Shown here: positions 22,601-30,700 of the stretch, in pieces
Layout of the letters: every line of letters starts with the position of its first letter
How positions within the stretch are numbered: position 1 is the stretch's first letter
Notes under the pieces: generated by a model
The model's database searches: none
What the model was told of the DNA's origin: nothing
Seen by the model: the letters and a program-made list of their open reading frames with translations, nothing else
Translations under genes and position numbers: made by a program
Assembly (NCBI RefSeq): GCF_036226685.1
Contig: NZ_CP109009.1
Span: 8,335,501 to 8,399,500 of the forward strand
DNA length: 64,000 nucleotides
Origin: Streptomyces sp. NBC_00690
Lineage (GTDB): Bacteria; Actinomycetota; Actinomycetes; Streptomycetales; Streptomycetaceae
Direction of reading: 5' to 3'

Positions 22601-23139
22601 ACCAGCGACGACGACTGTCCCGAGTCCACGACCACGCTCGGTCCGCACAGCCCGAACACATGGCTGATCCGGTTCGCCATGACCGAGGGCGCCCAACCCG
22701 CCAGGGACGACGGGCCGATCGGCGCCAGCCGACCAGCAGCGTGCTCCATCGCCCAGTCCGCACCCATCGAACCGACGAACACACCGAACTCCGCGTCCCG
22801 CGGGGCTCCGGGCACCTCGCCGGCATCCTCCAGGGCCGACCAGCCGAGCTCCAGCGCCCACCGCTGGTGCGGGTCCATCGCGGTCGCCTCGCGCTCCGTG
22901 ACACCGAACACCTCGGCGTCGAACCGGGCCACGTCGTCGAGGTACGAGCCCTGCTCGGACTGGTGCAGCAGACCCGCCGGGATGGCGGTCCGGTCGAAAC
23001 GACCGGCCGGTGCCCTCCCGTCGGCCCGTCGGCCCTCCAGCAGCAACTGCCAGAGTTCCTCGGGCGTCTGCGCGCCCGGTACCCGGCAGGCGAGCCCGAC
23101 GACGGCGATGTCGTCGGCCCGCGCACTGCGGTCGCTCAT
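16687..23139 (-). CDS. Type I PKS: KSQ-AT-ACP loading module plus KS-AT-ACP module
   Basis: A 2150-residue, two-module PKS. The first KS (about 10-425) has Gln175 in place of the active Cys (DSGQSSS), which defines a KSQ decarboxylating loading domain. Its AT (about 570-850) has GHSVGE and HAFH, pointing to malonyl-CoA and hence an acetyl starter. ACP1 is near 960-1035 (DLGMTSL). KS2 (about 1060-1480) has an intact DTACSSS and HGTGT. AT2 (about 1645-1890) has GHSQGE and YASH, the methylmalonyl pattern. ACP2 (LGLDSLT) is near 2067. There is no KR, DH, ER or TE, so the predicted product is 2-methyl-3-oxobutanoyl-ACP, to be passed to an NRPS. A (Val-Pro-Ala)6 linker precedes ACP1. The start overlaps the monooxygenase stop (ATGA). 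Confidence 0.95.
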   Translation of the reverse strand: MSDRSARADDIAVVGLACRVPGAQTPEELWQLLLEGRRADGRAPAGRFDRTAIPAGLLHQSEQGSYLDDVARFDAEVFGVTEREATAMDPHQRWALELGWSALEDAGEVPGAPRDAEFGVFVGSMGADWAMEHAAGRLAPIGPSSLAGWAPSVMANRISHVFGLCGPSVVVDSGQSSSLVAVHQAVLALRSGDCTAALVVGVNLNLSTEAATATASFGGQSPSGLATLFEDDADGYVRGEGGAAVVLRPLADAVRSGDRIHAVIRGSAVTNDGGGEGLVVPTAEGQARAIRRACAAAALEPDELGFVELHGTGTPVGDSVEAGALLRVFGQGATGPVHGPSRRRLLVGSIKTTTGHLEGAAGLLGLVKAVLVARHGVVPGTAGHLGGALVRRLAEAGIAVPAEAVPLRDGASVGVSSVGMGGTNCHVVLAAHTSVTSAPEPTGRASSTTGASRTSTARTTTSTGDTTTAGTGAMPVPILLSATSTESLRLGAAALAEWAAAPNACEDTAGLTAVARTLATRRATLPQRCGFTVRDADKLRERLRTIADGERDRAIRYGVGTGAHTAFLFPGQGSQRPGMGSELYRRLPSFARHFDVIAAVADPLMEVPLHRVVFGPSPTGEGADALVHATQYTQIALFAVGVALFHSVSDSGVVPDAVAGHSVGELAAAHTAGVLSLPDAVRLVLARGTAMAKADPDGVMVAVEASEDEVRAVLVDHPGTGIAAVNGPAGTVVSGDREATLACAGVLRDRGHRTRVLKVAHAFHSHHMDAVLDEFRAVAADIDYGLPNLPVVSNVTGALATGDELRTADYWVDHIRRTVRFGDCLDRLADVGTSLFLELGPGATLTAMVRGTVVRPPVDRPEGAGIAAGSLLGDGSDEYGAFLDALVLAHVRGHEVDWAGLPGLGHGDWAALPTYRFAGRRYWPGMAPVPAVPAVPAVPAVPAVPATVSAVAPAVPTTPGGDLLGLVLGTVAEVLGVRPAHSVNALDTLADLGMTSLLGLELRAELAARTGRELPTSLVYDHPTPAALAAHLSGPKAPSAPQTVAPRRPKASPVPIPGMSSTGVDDDPVVIAAMACRYPGEVTSPQELWELAVSDREVLSDFPEDRGPAWSVPGPHPRHGGFLADVAGFDAAHFGISPREARAMDPQQRIVLELCWEALERAGCDPRSLHGQNVGVFLGAMAGDYATAARESGDDLGGHELTGASNAVLSGRVSYQLGLTGPALTVDTACSSSLVAVHLATGSLLRGECDLALAGGVTVMSTPKMFQEFQRLGGLAADGRCRAFSAAADGTVWSEGAGVVVVARRSEARRRGLRVLATVRGSAVNQDGSSNGLTAPNGSAQRQVIARALADAGLRVEDVDVVEAHGTGTVLGDSVEAQAVIDTYGVRDEAAAPILLRSLKSVVGHTQAAAGVGGLIAMVTALHEERLPATRYADTPTPKVEWPQSVRLLERSVAWPRGRRTRRAAISSFGMSGTNAHLVIEEPGPVGAPMEHEGERADRGTPTILPTAAHPPIPRSTKSAGPVGTPSGNTFGGPIADDRAQPRETSASALPFIVSAGDRTALRTQLGRLRTALADGEGPVGTAALSSTALTLATRRAALPHRASLVAGDRAELLTGLDAALRGEVGDRMAFGEARGDCAVAFVFPGQGSQWTGMARGLLRESRVFADTVAACADAFAPYVDFSVPHLLSGADDTGRAESLEGIQVSLFVTMAGLVDLWRAAGVVPDLVLGHSQGEVAAAYAAGALDLQDAARVVAIRARLLSRLSGSGAMAVIGLDESRAREELAKSASAGAPVEVAAVNGPGSTVVSGPVEAVGTLVDRLAAAGVRTATVAVDYASHSAMVEPVEAELKAALAGISPRRARTPFFSTTRAAYLDGTELDAAYWYENLRGEVHFARSVAAVAGSRRTAFIEVSPHEVLTSPITATLDGLEGGADTIVLGSLRRDLGSYGDFLSSLSSAWTRGVPVGWTADTFGGPIDEPVDLPPTPFAHRRFWIKPSPATPVQPSRGTDPSAAAIEVPARVHARSVDEVPAPAGLPPGTTVLTEVARVLHLTPADTEERSHHTFTELGLDSLTTVDLRRRLRDALGITVPVQVFGTHNTPSSLAQWVQQILMGAASSSPTNTPHHGDPANPSTTGVATTVAASSKEYGHG
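20302..20355. repeat. 9-bp tandem repeat, 6 copies, coding for (Val-Pro-Ala)6
   Basis: Six perfect copies of GGCAGGCAC on the plus strand, within the PKS gene. Read on the coding strand each is GTGCCTGCC, so the array encodes Val-Pro-Ala repeats in the flexible linker between the loading AT and ACP1. Identical codons in every copy suggest recent slippage, and copy number may vary between strains. Confidence 0.95.
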
Positions 23140-24542
23140 GCCTCACCGCCGCCGTGCGCCGCTGCGGAGACGGCCCGGCCCCGCCCGTCGACGGCGACCG
23201 GCTCCAACAGGTCGGCAGTCCCCGAACCCGCCGCGACCGCCTTCCCTCCGTGCGCCGACCCCAGCACCCGGTCGGACAGCAGGCCGAGCGAGCTGAGGTT
23301 GGCGAACCCGGGGCCCTGCTCGTACCCGGCGAGCGTCGGCAGCAACAGCCGAGGGCTGACACCGCTCAGGGAGAGGTCGGGGCCGATGCGGCGCTCCAAT
23401 GCCCGTACGCCGTTCGTCGCATCGCCGATCGCCCGGTACACCGCCTTGCGCGCCACGGTTCCGAACAGGTCCAGGAACCAGTCCGGGCGCGCCCCGGTGG
23501 CATCGATGACGACGTCGAACCGCAACGCGCGGTCGGAGCGGCCGGGGTTGCTCAGCACCAACTCGGTCTGACCGTCGACACGGTGCAACGAAACCACTGT
23601 GCCCTGCTGGTGCTCCACTCCCGCATCGGTGGTGATCGCCCCGATGGCCCGAGGGGAGAACACACCGCGGTCGGTGCGCGCGATGACGTCCCTGCGGTCC
23701 TGTTCCGACAGTTCGCGCCAGCGCTCCGGGCTGGAGTAGAGGGCGTTCTCGAAGTAGCCCTCGCCCCGGCTGTAGACCACCGGCTGTGGGCTGATCACCG
23801 TGGTGGGCCCCGCGTGCTGGTGCATGAGGTACTCGACGATCGCCGCGGCCGTCTCGCCGCCGCCGACCACCGCGACGCTCGGCTCGGCCACGCCCGTGTC
23901 CAGGCCCAGCCGCCAGAACTCCTCGACACTGCAGGTGGCGTCGCCGGCGAGCAGACCGTCGTGGGGACCGGGCCCGCTGATCATCATCTGGTCCAGGTAC
24001 AGCGTGGCCTCACCGCCCTCGACTCCCTCGACGGTGACTTCCCACTGCCCGTCGGAGATCTCCAGGCCGCAGACCAGTCCGCGCACCAGCGGAAAGTCCA
24101 TCCGGTCCGCCGCCCACCGCAGATAGGCGGCCCACGTGGCGTGGCGCGGACTGGGTCGACCCGTGTCCACCCAGGTGGCGTACTCGCCCCGGGAGACCAG
24201 ATAGCCCGCCCAACCGAACTGCTGCATACGGGTGTTGATCTCGGTCGTCAGTGAACCGTACACATCGGACGCATAGGGGAACCCAAGGTCCTTCTCGGGG
24301 CTGGTGGACAGTCGGGGGCGACCGTTGGTGCGCCCGCCCACCGCCGTCCAGTTGGCTCCCACGCCATGGGGTTCGACGACCACGACGCGGGGAACCGGTA
24401 TGCCCAGTTCACGTAGGACCTGACTCTTGGCGGCCGTGGCCAGTGCCTTCGGTCCGGCCCCCACGACACCGAGCAGCCCGTGCGGGTCGCGGTTGCCGGT
24501 GCCGAAACGACGTCGGGCTTCCTCCAGGGAGAGCGGCTCCAT
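23136..24542 (-). CDS. MbtG-like lysine/ornithine N-monooxygenase
   Basis: A 468-residue FAD/NADPH enzyme of the SidA/IucD/MbtG family, which hydroxylates the side-chain amine of free Lys or Orn to start a hydroxamate. The FAD motif GAGPKALA occurs near the N-terminus, the NADPH motif VVGGGETAA mid-protein and an ATG-type motif (DVVIDATGARPDWF) near the C-terminus. The segments LSTSPEKDLGFPY and GGRTNGRPR resemble MbtG more than IucD. I start at the ATG at 24542 (GGAG ten bases upstream); the longer frame would add a Pro-rich tail with no homology. Together with the acetyltransferase at 33121 it should make N-acyl-N-hydroxylysine or -ornithine, an iron ligand. Lys versus Orn cannot be decided by eye. 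Confidence 0.92.
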   Translation of the reverse strand: MEPLSLEEARRRFGTGNRDPHGLLGVVGAGPKALATAAKSQVLRELGIPVPRVVVVEPHGVGANWTAVGGRTNGRPRLSTSPEKDLGFPYASDVYGSLTTEINTRMQQFGWAGYLVSRGEYATWVDTGRPSPRHATWAAYLRWAADRMDFPLVRGLVCGLEISDGQWEVTVEGVEGGEATLYLDQMMISGPGPHDGLLAGDATCSVEEFWRLGLDTGVAEPSVAVVGGGETAAAIVEYLMHQHAGPTTVISPQPVVYSRGEGYFENALYSSPERWRELSEQDRRDVIARTDRGVFSPRAIGAITTDAGVEHQQGTVVSLHRVDGQTELVLSNPGRSDRALRFDVVIDATGARPDWFLDLFGTVARKAVYRAIGDATNGVRALERRIGPDLSLSGVSPRLLLPTLAGYEQGPGFANLSSLGLLSDRVLGSAHGGKAVAAGSGTADLLEPVAVDGRGRAVSAAAHGGGEA

Positions 24543-24639
24543 CGACTCAGTGCTCCAGCTTTCTATCGGGGGTGCTTCGAGTGGGGTGGGGGGTGGGCGC
24601 GGTGGATCGCACCGAGGCGTTGGGCCGGGCGGACGGCCT

Positions 24640-24748
24640 GCGTACGACACGCACGTCAGTCACGCCCCCAACTGCCCAGCAGCGCCTGAAGGGGGCGTAC
24701 GACACGCACGTCAGTCACGCCCCCAACTGCCCAGCAGCGCCTGAAGGG
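24640..24748. repeat. 54-bp perfect direct repeat duplicating the NRPS 3' end
   Basis: Bases 24640-24693 and 24695-24748 are identical over 54 positions with a period of 55. The right copy holds the last codons and stop of the NRPS gene (QALLGSWGRD then TGA at 24713-24711). The left copy repeats that coding end and stop in the 168-base gap before the monooxygenase gene. It therefore looks like a tandem duplication of the gene's tail rather than a regulatory array; an assembly artefact is possible. Confidence 0.95.
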
Positions 24749-27700
24749 TTTCCTTGTCGAGCCCGGATGCGTCGGTCGCCGACACGGACGGGTCCGCCGG
24801 TCGGGCCTCGGCGCGGGCCGCATCTGCCGCCGCCCGGCCACAGGCCGCGGCCAACTCGCCCACCGTCGGGTGCTCGAACACCATCTGCGCGGTCAACAGC
24901 AACCCCCGGGACCTGGCCCGGCTCGCGAGTTGCACCGAGATGATGCTGTCGCCGCCGAGGGCGAAGAACCCGTCGGACCGGCCCACGTCCTTGGCGTCCA
25001 GCACGTCCTCGAACAGCGCCGCGACCGTCTCTTCGGTCTCGGTGCGCAGGGCTTCGTGCACGCCTTCGGTACGCACCTGCGGCTCCGGCAGCGCCGGTCG
25101 GTTCAGCTTCCCCGAGCCCGTCAGCGGCATCGCGTCCAGCACTGTGATCACCGCGGGATGCAGATACGACGGCAATTCCTGCGCCAGGCGTTCGCGCACC
25201 GATGCCACCACGGCGTCCCGGTCGGCCGTCGGATCGACGAGGGTGATGTATCCGGCGAGGGTGGTCGACCCGTGCACCTCGTGCGTACGGGCAGCCGCCG
25301 ATGCCACCTCGGGCACCGAACGCAACGCCGACTCGATCTCGCCGAGTTCGACACGGATGCCCCGCAACTTCACCTGGTGGTCGGTGCGCCCACCGAACAC
25401 CAACCGCCCATCGGCACTCCACATCGCCCGGTCTCCGGTGCGGTAGAGGAGCTCCCCGGGGCGCGTCGCGTACGGGTTGGGCAAGAAGCGTGCCGCGGTC
25501 AGCCCCGGCTGGCGCCAGTAGCCGCGCGCCACCTGGTGGCCCGCCGCGTACACCTCGCCGGGTACGCCCACCGGGCAGGGGTTGAGCCGTGCGTCGAGCA
25601 CCAGTACCCGGGAGCCGTCGACGGGGGTGCCGAGGTGTAGCCCCTCCTCGTGCAACCGGCCGCGCACCACACCGCCGCTCAGTTCGGTGGCACCGTAGTT
25701 GTTGATGATCTCGCTGTTCGGTGCGGCGGCGCGCAGTCGTTCCAACAACACGCCCGTGATGGGCTCGCCGCTGGTCACCCAGCGCGGTACCGAGCGCACC
25801 GCATCGGGCGACACGCCCAGCAGGGCGTTGATCGCCGTGGGTACGGCGGTGACCTGGCCGATCGGGTTGCCCTCGATCAGCCGCACCAGACTGCCCACGT
25901 CCCTGGCCTCGTGCTCGTCGGCGAGGAGGAGTTCCGCCCCAGCGATCAGACCCGCGAGGATCTCGCACCCGCCGTCGTGGAAGCTGAGCCAGCCCTGGCA
26001 CAGCCGGACGTCGGGCGTGGCGATGGGATAGCGCACCGGCTGCCAGGTCAACCGTGCCGCATACGCGCGATGGGTGCCGATGACGCCCTTGGGCACTCCC
26101 GTCGAGCCCGACGTGTACAGGAAGTACGCGATGTTCTCCCCGCGGGCCCGCCGCGCCACCTCCGCCGGCAGCCGCTCGGCGGGCTGCTGCGCGAGCGCCG
26201 CGATCACCTCCGGCGAGTCCAGCACCAGCCGGGGCGAGGCGGCCGAGTCCGGCAGTTCCACCGGGGCGTCCGACCGGGTCACCACCGCCACCGGGGCCGC
26301 GTCCGAGATCATGAAGTCGAGCCGGTCCGACGGCAGCCGCATGTCCAGGGGCAGATAGGCCGCCCCCGTCTTCACCACCGCCAGCAGTGCCACGACCATG
26401 TCCACCGACCGCGGTACGGCGATGGCCACGAACTGCTCCGGGCCCGCGCCGCGCTCGATGAGCAGCCTGGCCAACCGGTCGCTGCGCTCGTGCAACCGGC
26501 CGTAGTCGATGGTCTCGCCCGCGCAGTCCACCGCGGTCCGTGCGGCGGCGCCCGGCTCCTGGAACAGGCTCCGGCTTCGCTCGATGAGCTCCGAGAGGGT
26601 TTCGGCCCGCTCGGGCACGGCTCGCGGGCCGTGGCTCCACTCGTCGAGCACCGACTGCCGCTCCCGCGCGGGGACTAGGTCCAACTCGTGCAGTCGGATG
26701 CCCGGATCGTCGACGACGGCCCGCAGCACCAGATGGAGGCCCTCGACCAAGCGGGCCACCGCGTCCTCCTCGTAGAGGTCGCGCCGGTAGATCATTTCCC
26801 CGCCCCAGCCACCGGTGGCCGAATCGGGCTCGAAGTTCACCGACAGGTCATACTTCGCGGTTGCGGTGTACTGCTGCACAAGCCGCCAGTCGAGGCCCTC
26901 GGTGCGGTGTTGCACCGCCTCTTCGTCGCGCAACTGGACCAGCACCTGGAAGAGCGGATTGACGCTCAGCGAGCGCTCCACGCCGACCGCGTCCACGACC
27001 TGTTCGAACGGCAACTCCGCGTGCTCGTAGGCGTCCACCGCACGCTGCTTGGCCCGGGTGACGACCTCCTCGACGGTGGGGTCGCCCGAGAGGTCGTTGC
27101 GCACCACGAGGAGATTGACGAAGAGCCCCACCACCTCGTCCAGGGACTCGTCCGGTCGATTGGCGACCGGGGTGCCGAGCGGAACGTCCTCTCCCGCTCC
27201 CCAGAGGCCGAGGAGTACGGCGACGGCGCTCTGGAGCACGATGAACGGCGTGGCGCCGGTGCGCTCGGCCAGTCGCTCCACGCCGGCACGTATGTGTCGG
27301 TCGAAGGTGAAGTGGGCGATGCCGCCCGCGCTGTCGGGCTGCGCCGGGCGGGCCCTGCCGAGCAGGACGGACGTGTCCTGGGGCAGGTCCGCCAGATAGG
27401 TGCGCCAGAACGTGCGGAGCGCCTCCGGGTCCTTCTGTCCACCGGCGTTCGCCGGATCGGTGCCGGCGAGACGCCCGCCCTGCCACACGGCGTAGTCCGC
27501 GTACCCCACGGGCAGCGGCGTCAGTACCGGTGCACCGTCCGTTCCGGCGCCGCCTCGCAGCGCCTCGTACGCCCGGGTCACGTCCGCCACCAGCACACCC
27601 GCGGACACCTCGTCGCAGATGATGTGGTGGACCAGCAGCGACAGCACATGCCGCTCGGCGCCGATGCGCAGCAGAGCAGCCCGGAACGGTCGCTCGCTGG

Positions 27701-30700
27701 CCAGGTCGAAGGGGTGTTCCGCGGCCCGGGCGAGCGCGCCCGCCACCTCGTCCTCGGTCACCGACAGCACGGGCAGTTCGACCCGGTGGTCGGGAAGGAC
27801 GCGCTGGTGGCTGACGCCGTCCCGGTCGGGAAAGACCGTCCGCAGGGCCTCGTGCCGCCGCAGGACCTCCTCCAGTGCCCGTTGCAGCAGCGGCGAATCC
27901 AACGGCCCGTCGATCCCCAGCGCAATGGGAACGTTGTACGTGGTGCTGGACTCCTCGATGCGGTCGACGAACCAGATGCGCTGCTGGGCCGGGGACAGCG
28001 GTGGTTCGGCGGGACGCGGGCCGAAGGTCAGCGCACGTTGTTGAGGGGCGGGTTCGCCCGCTCCGACCAGCCGGGCGAGAGCCGCCGGGGTGGCCTGGGT
28101 GAATGCATCGCGAACCCCGATGTGCACGCCCAGATCGCGGCGGATGCGCGAGATCAACCGGGTCAGCAGCAGGGAGTGGCCACCCAGTTCGAAGAAGGAG
28201 GTGTCCGCGCCGATGCGGCGGGCCCCGATCGAAGGCGGCTCCTGCGCCGTGGTCGGTGTCTTCTGGGTGTCGGGTGCGGACGGGTCGGCGCTCCGACCGA
28301 GGAGCTCGGCGAACAGTTGGGCGATCTGCCGCTCGGCGCCCTCACGCACCGGCCGGAACGAGGTGGACTCGGCCGCGGGGGCGTCGGGCAGCGCACGGCG
28401 GTCGGTCTTGCCGGCCGGGGTCAGCGGCAACTCGTCGAGGACGACGAAGGCGCTGGGCACCATGTGCGCGGGCAGCGCGGCTGTCAGCCGTGCCTTCACC
28501 CCTTCGGCGTCGAGTTCACCGTCGTCGGCGGCGGTGAGATAGGCGACCAGTCGGCTGCCGGTGTGCGCGTCCTCGCGGGCCACCACCACGGCTTGGCCGA
28601 CCTGTTCATCGGCGCGCAGCACGGCCTCGATCTCACCGGGCTCCACCCGGAATCCGCGGATCTTGACCTGGTCGTCGACGCGTCCGATGAACTCCAACTC
28701 GCCGTCGTTGGTGAAGCGCGCCAGGTCTCCCGTGCGGTAGAGCCGTGCACCGGGGGTCAGCGGGCTCGGTACGAACCGCTCGGCGGTCAGGGCGGCACGC
28801 CCCAGATAGCCGCGGGCCAGCGAACTGCCCTCGATGTAGAGCTCGCCCACCTCGCCGAGGGGAGCGATCCGCAGATCGGCGTCGAGAACGAGTGCCACAT
28901 TGCCCCACTTGGGGGTGCCGATGGGCACGATCCGATGGCCCTGCGGGGCGACGACGGGGTAGCCCGTCACGGACTGGGTGGTTTCGGTGGGGCCGTAGAA
29001 GTTGGCGAGGGTCACCTCGCTGTGGGCGCTGAAGCGCTCCCGCACCCGGTCGGCGAGCTCACCGGGGAGGGCCTCGCCGCCCACCGGTAGCCAGCGCAGC
29101 AGCGGCAGTCGCGCATCGGGTGCGGCGGCGGCCAGGTAGTGGAGGAAACTCGGTACCGCATGGACCACGGTCGCGTCGAGTTCGGCCAGCTCGACGAAGA
29201 GGGCGTCGAGGTCCCGTTCGGCGTCGGGGCGGGCCACCAGGACCTCACCGCCGGCTGCCAGGGGCCCAAAGAGCTCACCCATGGAGACGTCGAACGCGGG
29301 CGAGGCGAGTTGGAGCCAGCGCACGTCCTCCAGCCGGTCGTGCGTGGCGGCGAAGTGGGACAGCAACCATTCGAGATGGTCCCCGAGGGCCGCATGGCTG
29401 GTTCCGACACCCTTCGGGCGCCCGGTGGAACCCGAGGTGTAGATGATGTACGCGAGATTGTCCCGGCGCAGCGGGCGCACCCGGTCGCGGTCGGTGAGGT
29501 CGCCCTCCCCGGCCAGCGCGGAGACCTGGGCGTCGAAGGCGGATGAGGTCACCACCGTGCGCGGCACCGTGCTCGACGGTATCGCCGTGTCGGTCGTGGC
29601 CGAGGTGAACAGATGACGCGGACCGGCGTCCGCCAGCAGCCGGGTCAACCGCTCCTCGGGGTGGGCGACGTCCAGGGGGAAGAGAACCGCGCCCGACTTC
29701 AGTACGCCGAGGGCGATGCTCACCGTGGCGAACGAGCGCTCCAGCGCACAGGCCACCACGTCTTCCGGGCCGATGCCCTGTGCAGCGACCCACCGGGCCA
29801 CCGCATTGGCCCGGTCGTTGAGCTCCCGGTACGTCATGGTTCCTTCGGCGCCGCGCAGGGCCACCGATTCGGCCCGCTGCGCCGCCTGCCGCTCGAAGCG
29901 CTCCACCACACCGGGTGCGGGCGCATCGAGGGTCGGAGCCGTGCCGTGGGCGAGGACGATCGCGTACTCCTCCTCGGTGACCAGGCTCTGGTCACCGAGG
30001 GCGACGTCGGGGGAGCCCAGGCCAGCGAGCAGGGTGCGCCGGGTCGACTCGACCAGCGACCGCACGGTCTGCTCGCCCACGGCCTCGGGTATGTACTCGA
30101 AGCGGATCACCCAGCGACCGTCGGGCTCCTGGCGGGCCATCACTGACAGTGGTGCCTGGGCGATGCCCGTACGGGCCGGGAGGGGGCGCACATCGATCCC
30201 CGGCAGCCTCAGCGGCACCTCGGCGCCTTCGATGCCGAAGCTGACCTCCACCGGCTGCACCCTGCCCGAAGCACCGAGCAACCGGATCGCCTCGTCGTAC
30301 TCAAGGTCCTGATGGTCCAGCGCATCCACGACGACCCGGCCCACCGAACGCAACGCGTCATGGAAGCTGCCACGCGGATCGGTGTCGAGAACGAGGAGGA
30401 GCACATTGCCGAAGTAGCCGAGGGTACGGGTGGTGTGCCCGCTGTCCCGCCGAAGTACGGGGGTGCTGATCAGGGATCGCTCGCTCCCCGTGTGCCGGCG
30501 CAACGCGGCGGCGAAGGAGGTGAGCAGGACGGTGAACGCGGTGGTCCCCGCGGAGCGCGCGAGGGCGTCCAGGGAGGCGGACTGCACCGCGTCCAAACGC
30601 ACTTCCTCAGCCCCGGCCTCAGCAGTCTGCTGATCGGCCGCGGTCCGTCGGTCGAGCCCCGCGGACCCCGAGGCGCGCGTCAGGGTCTTCGCCCAGTGCC

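Noticed and set aside
24640..24748. 54-bp direct repeat as a mobile-element target duplication or att site
   Set aside because: No transposase or integrase is nearby and the copies are adjacent, with one being the NRPS coding end; tandem duplication is simpler.
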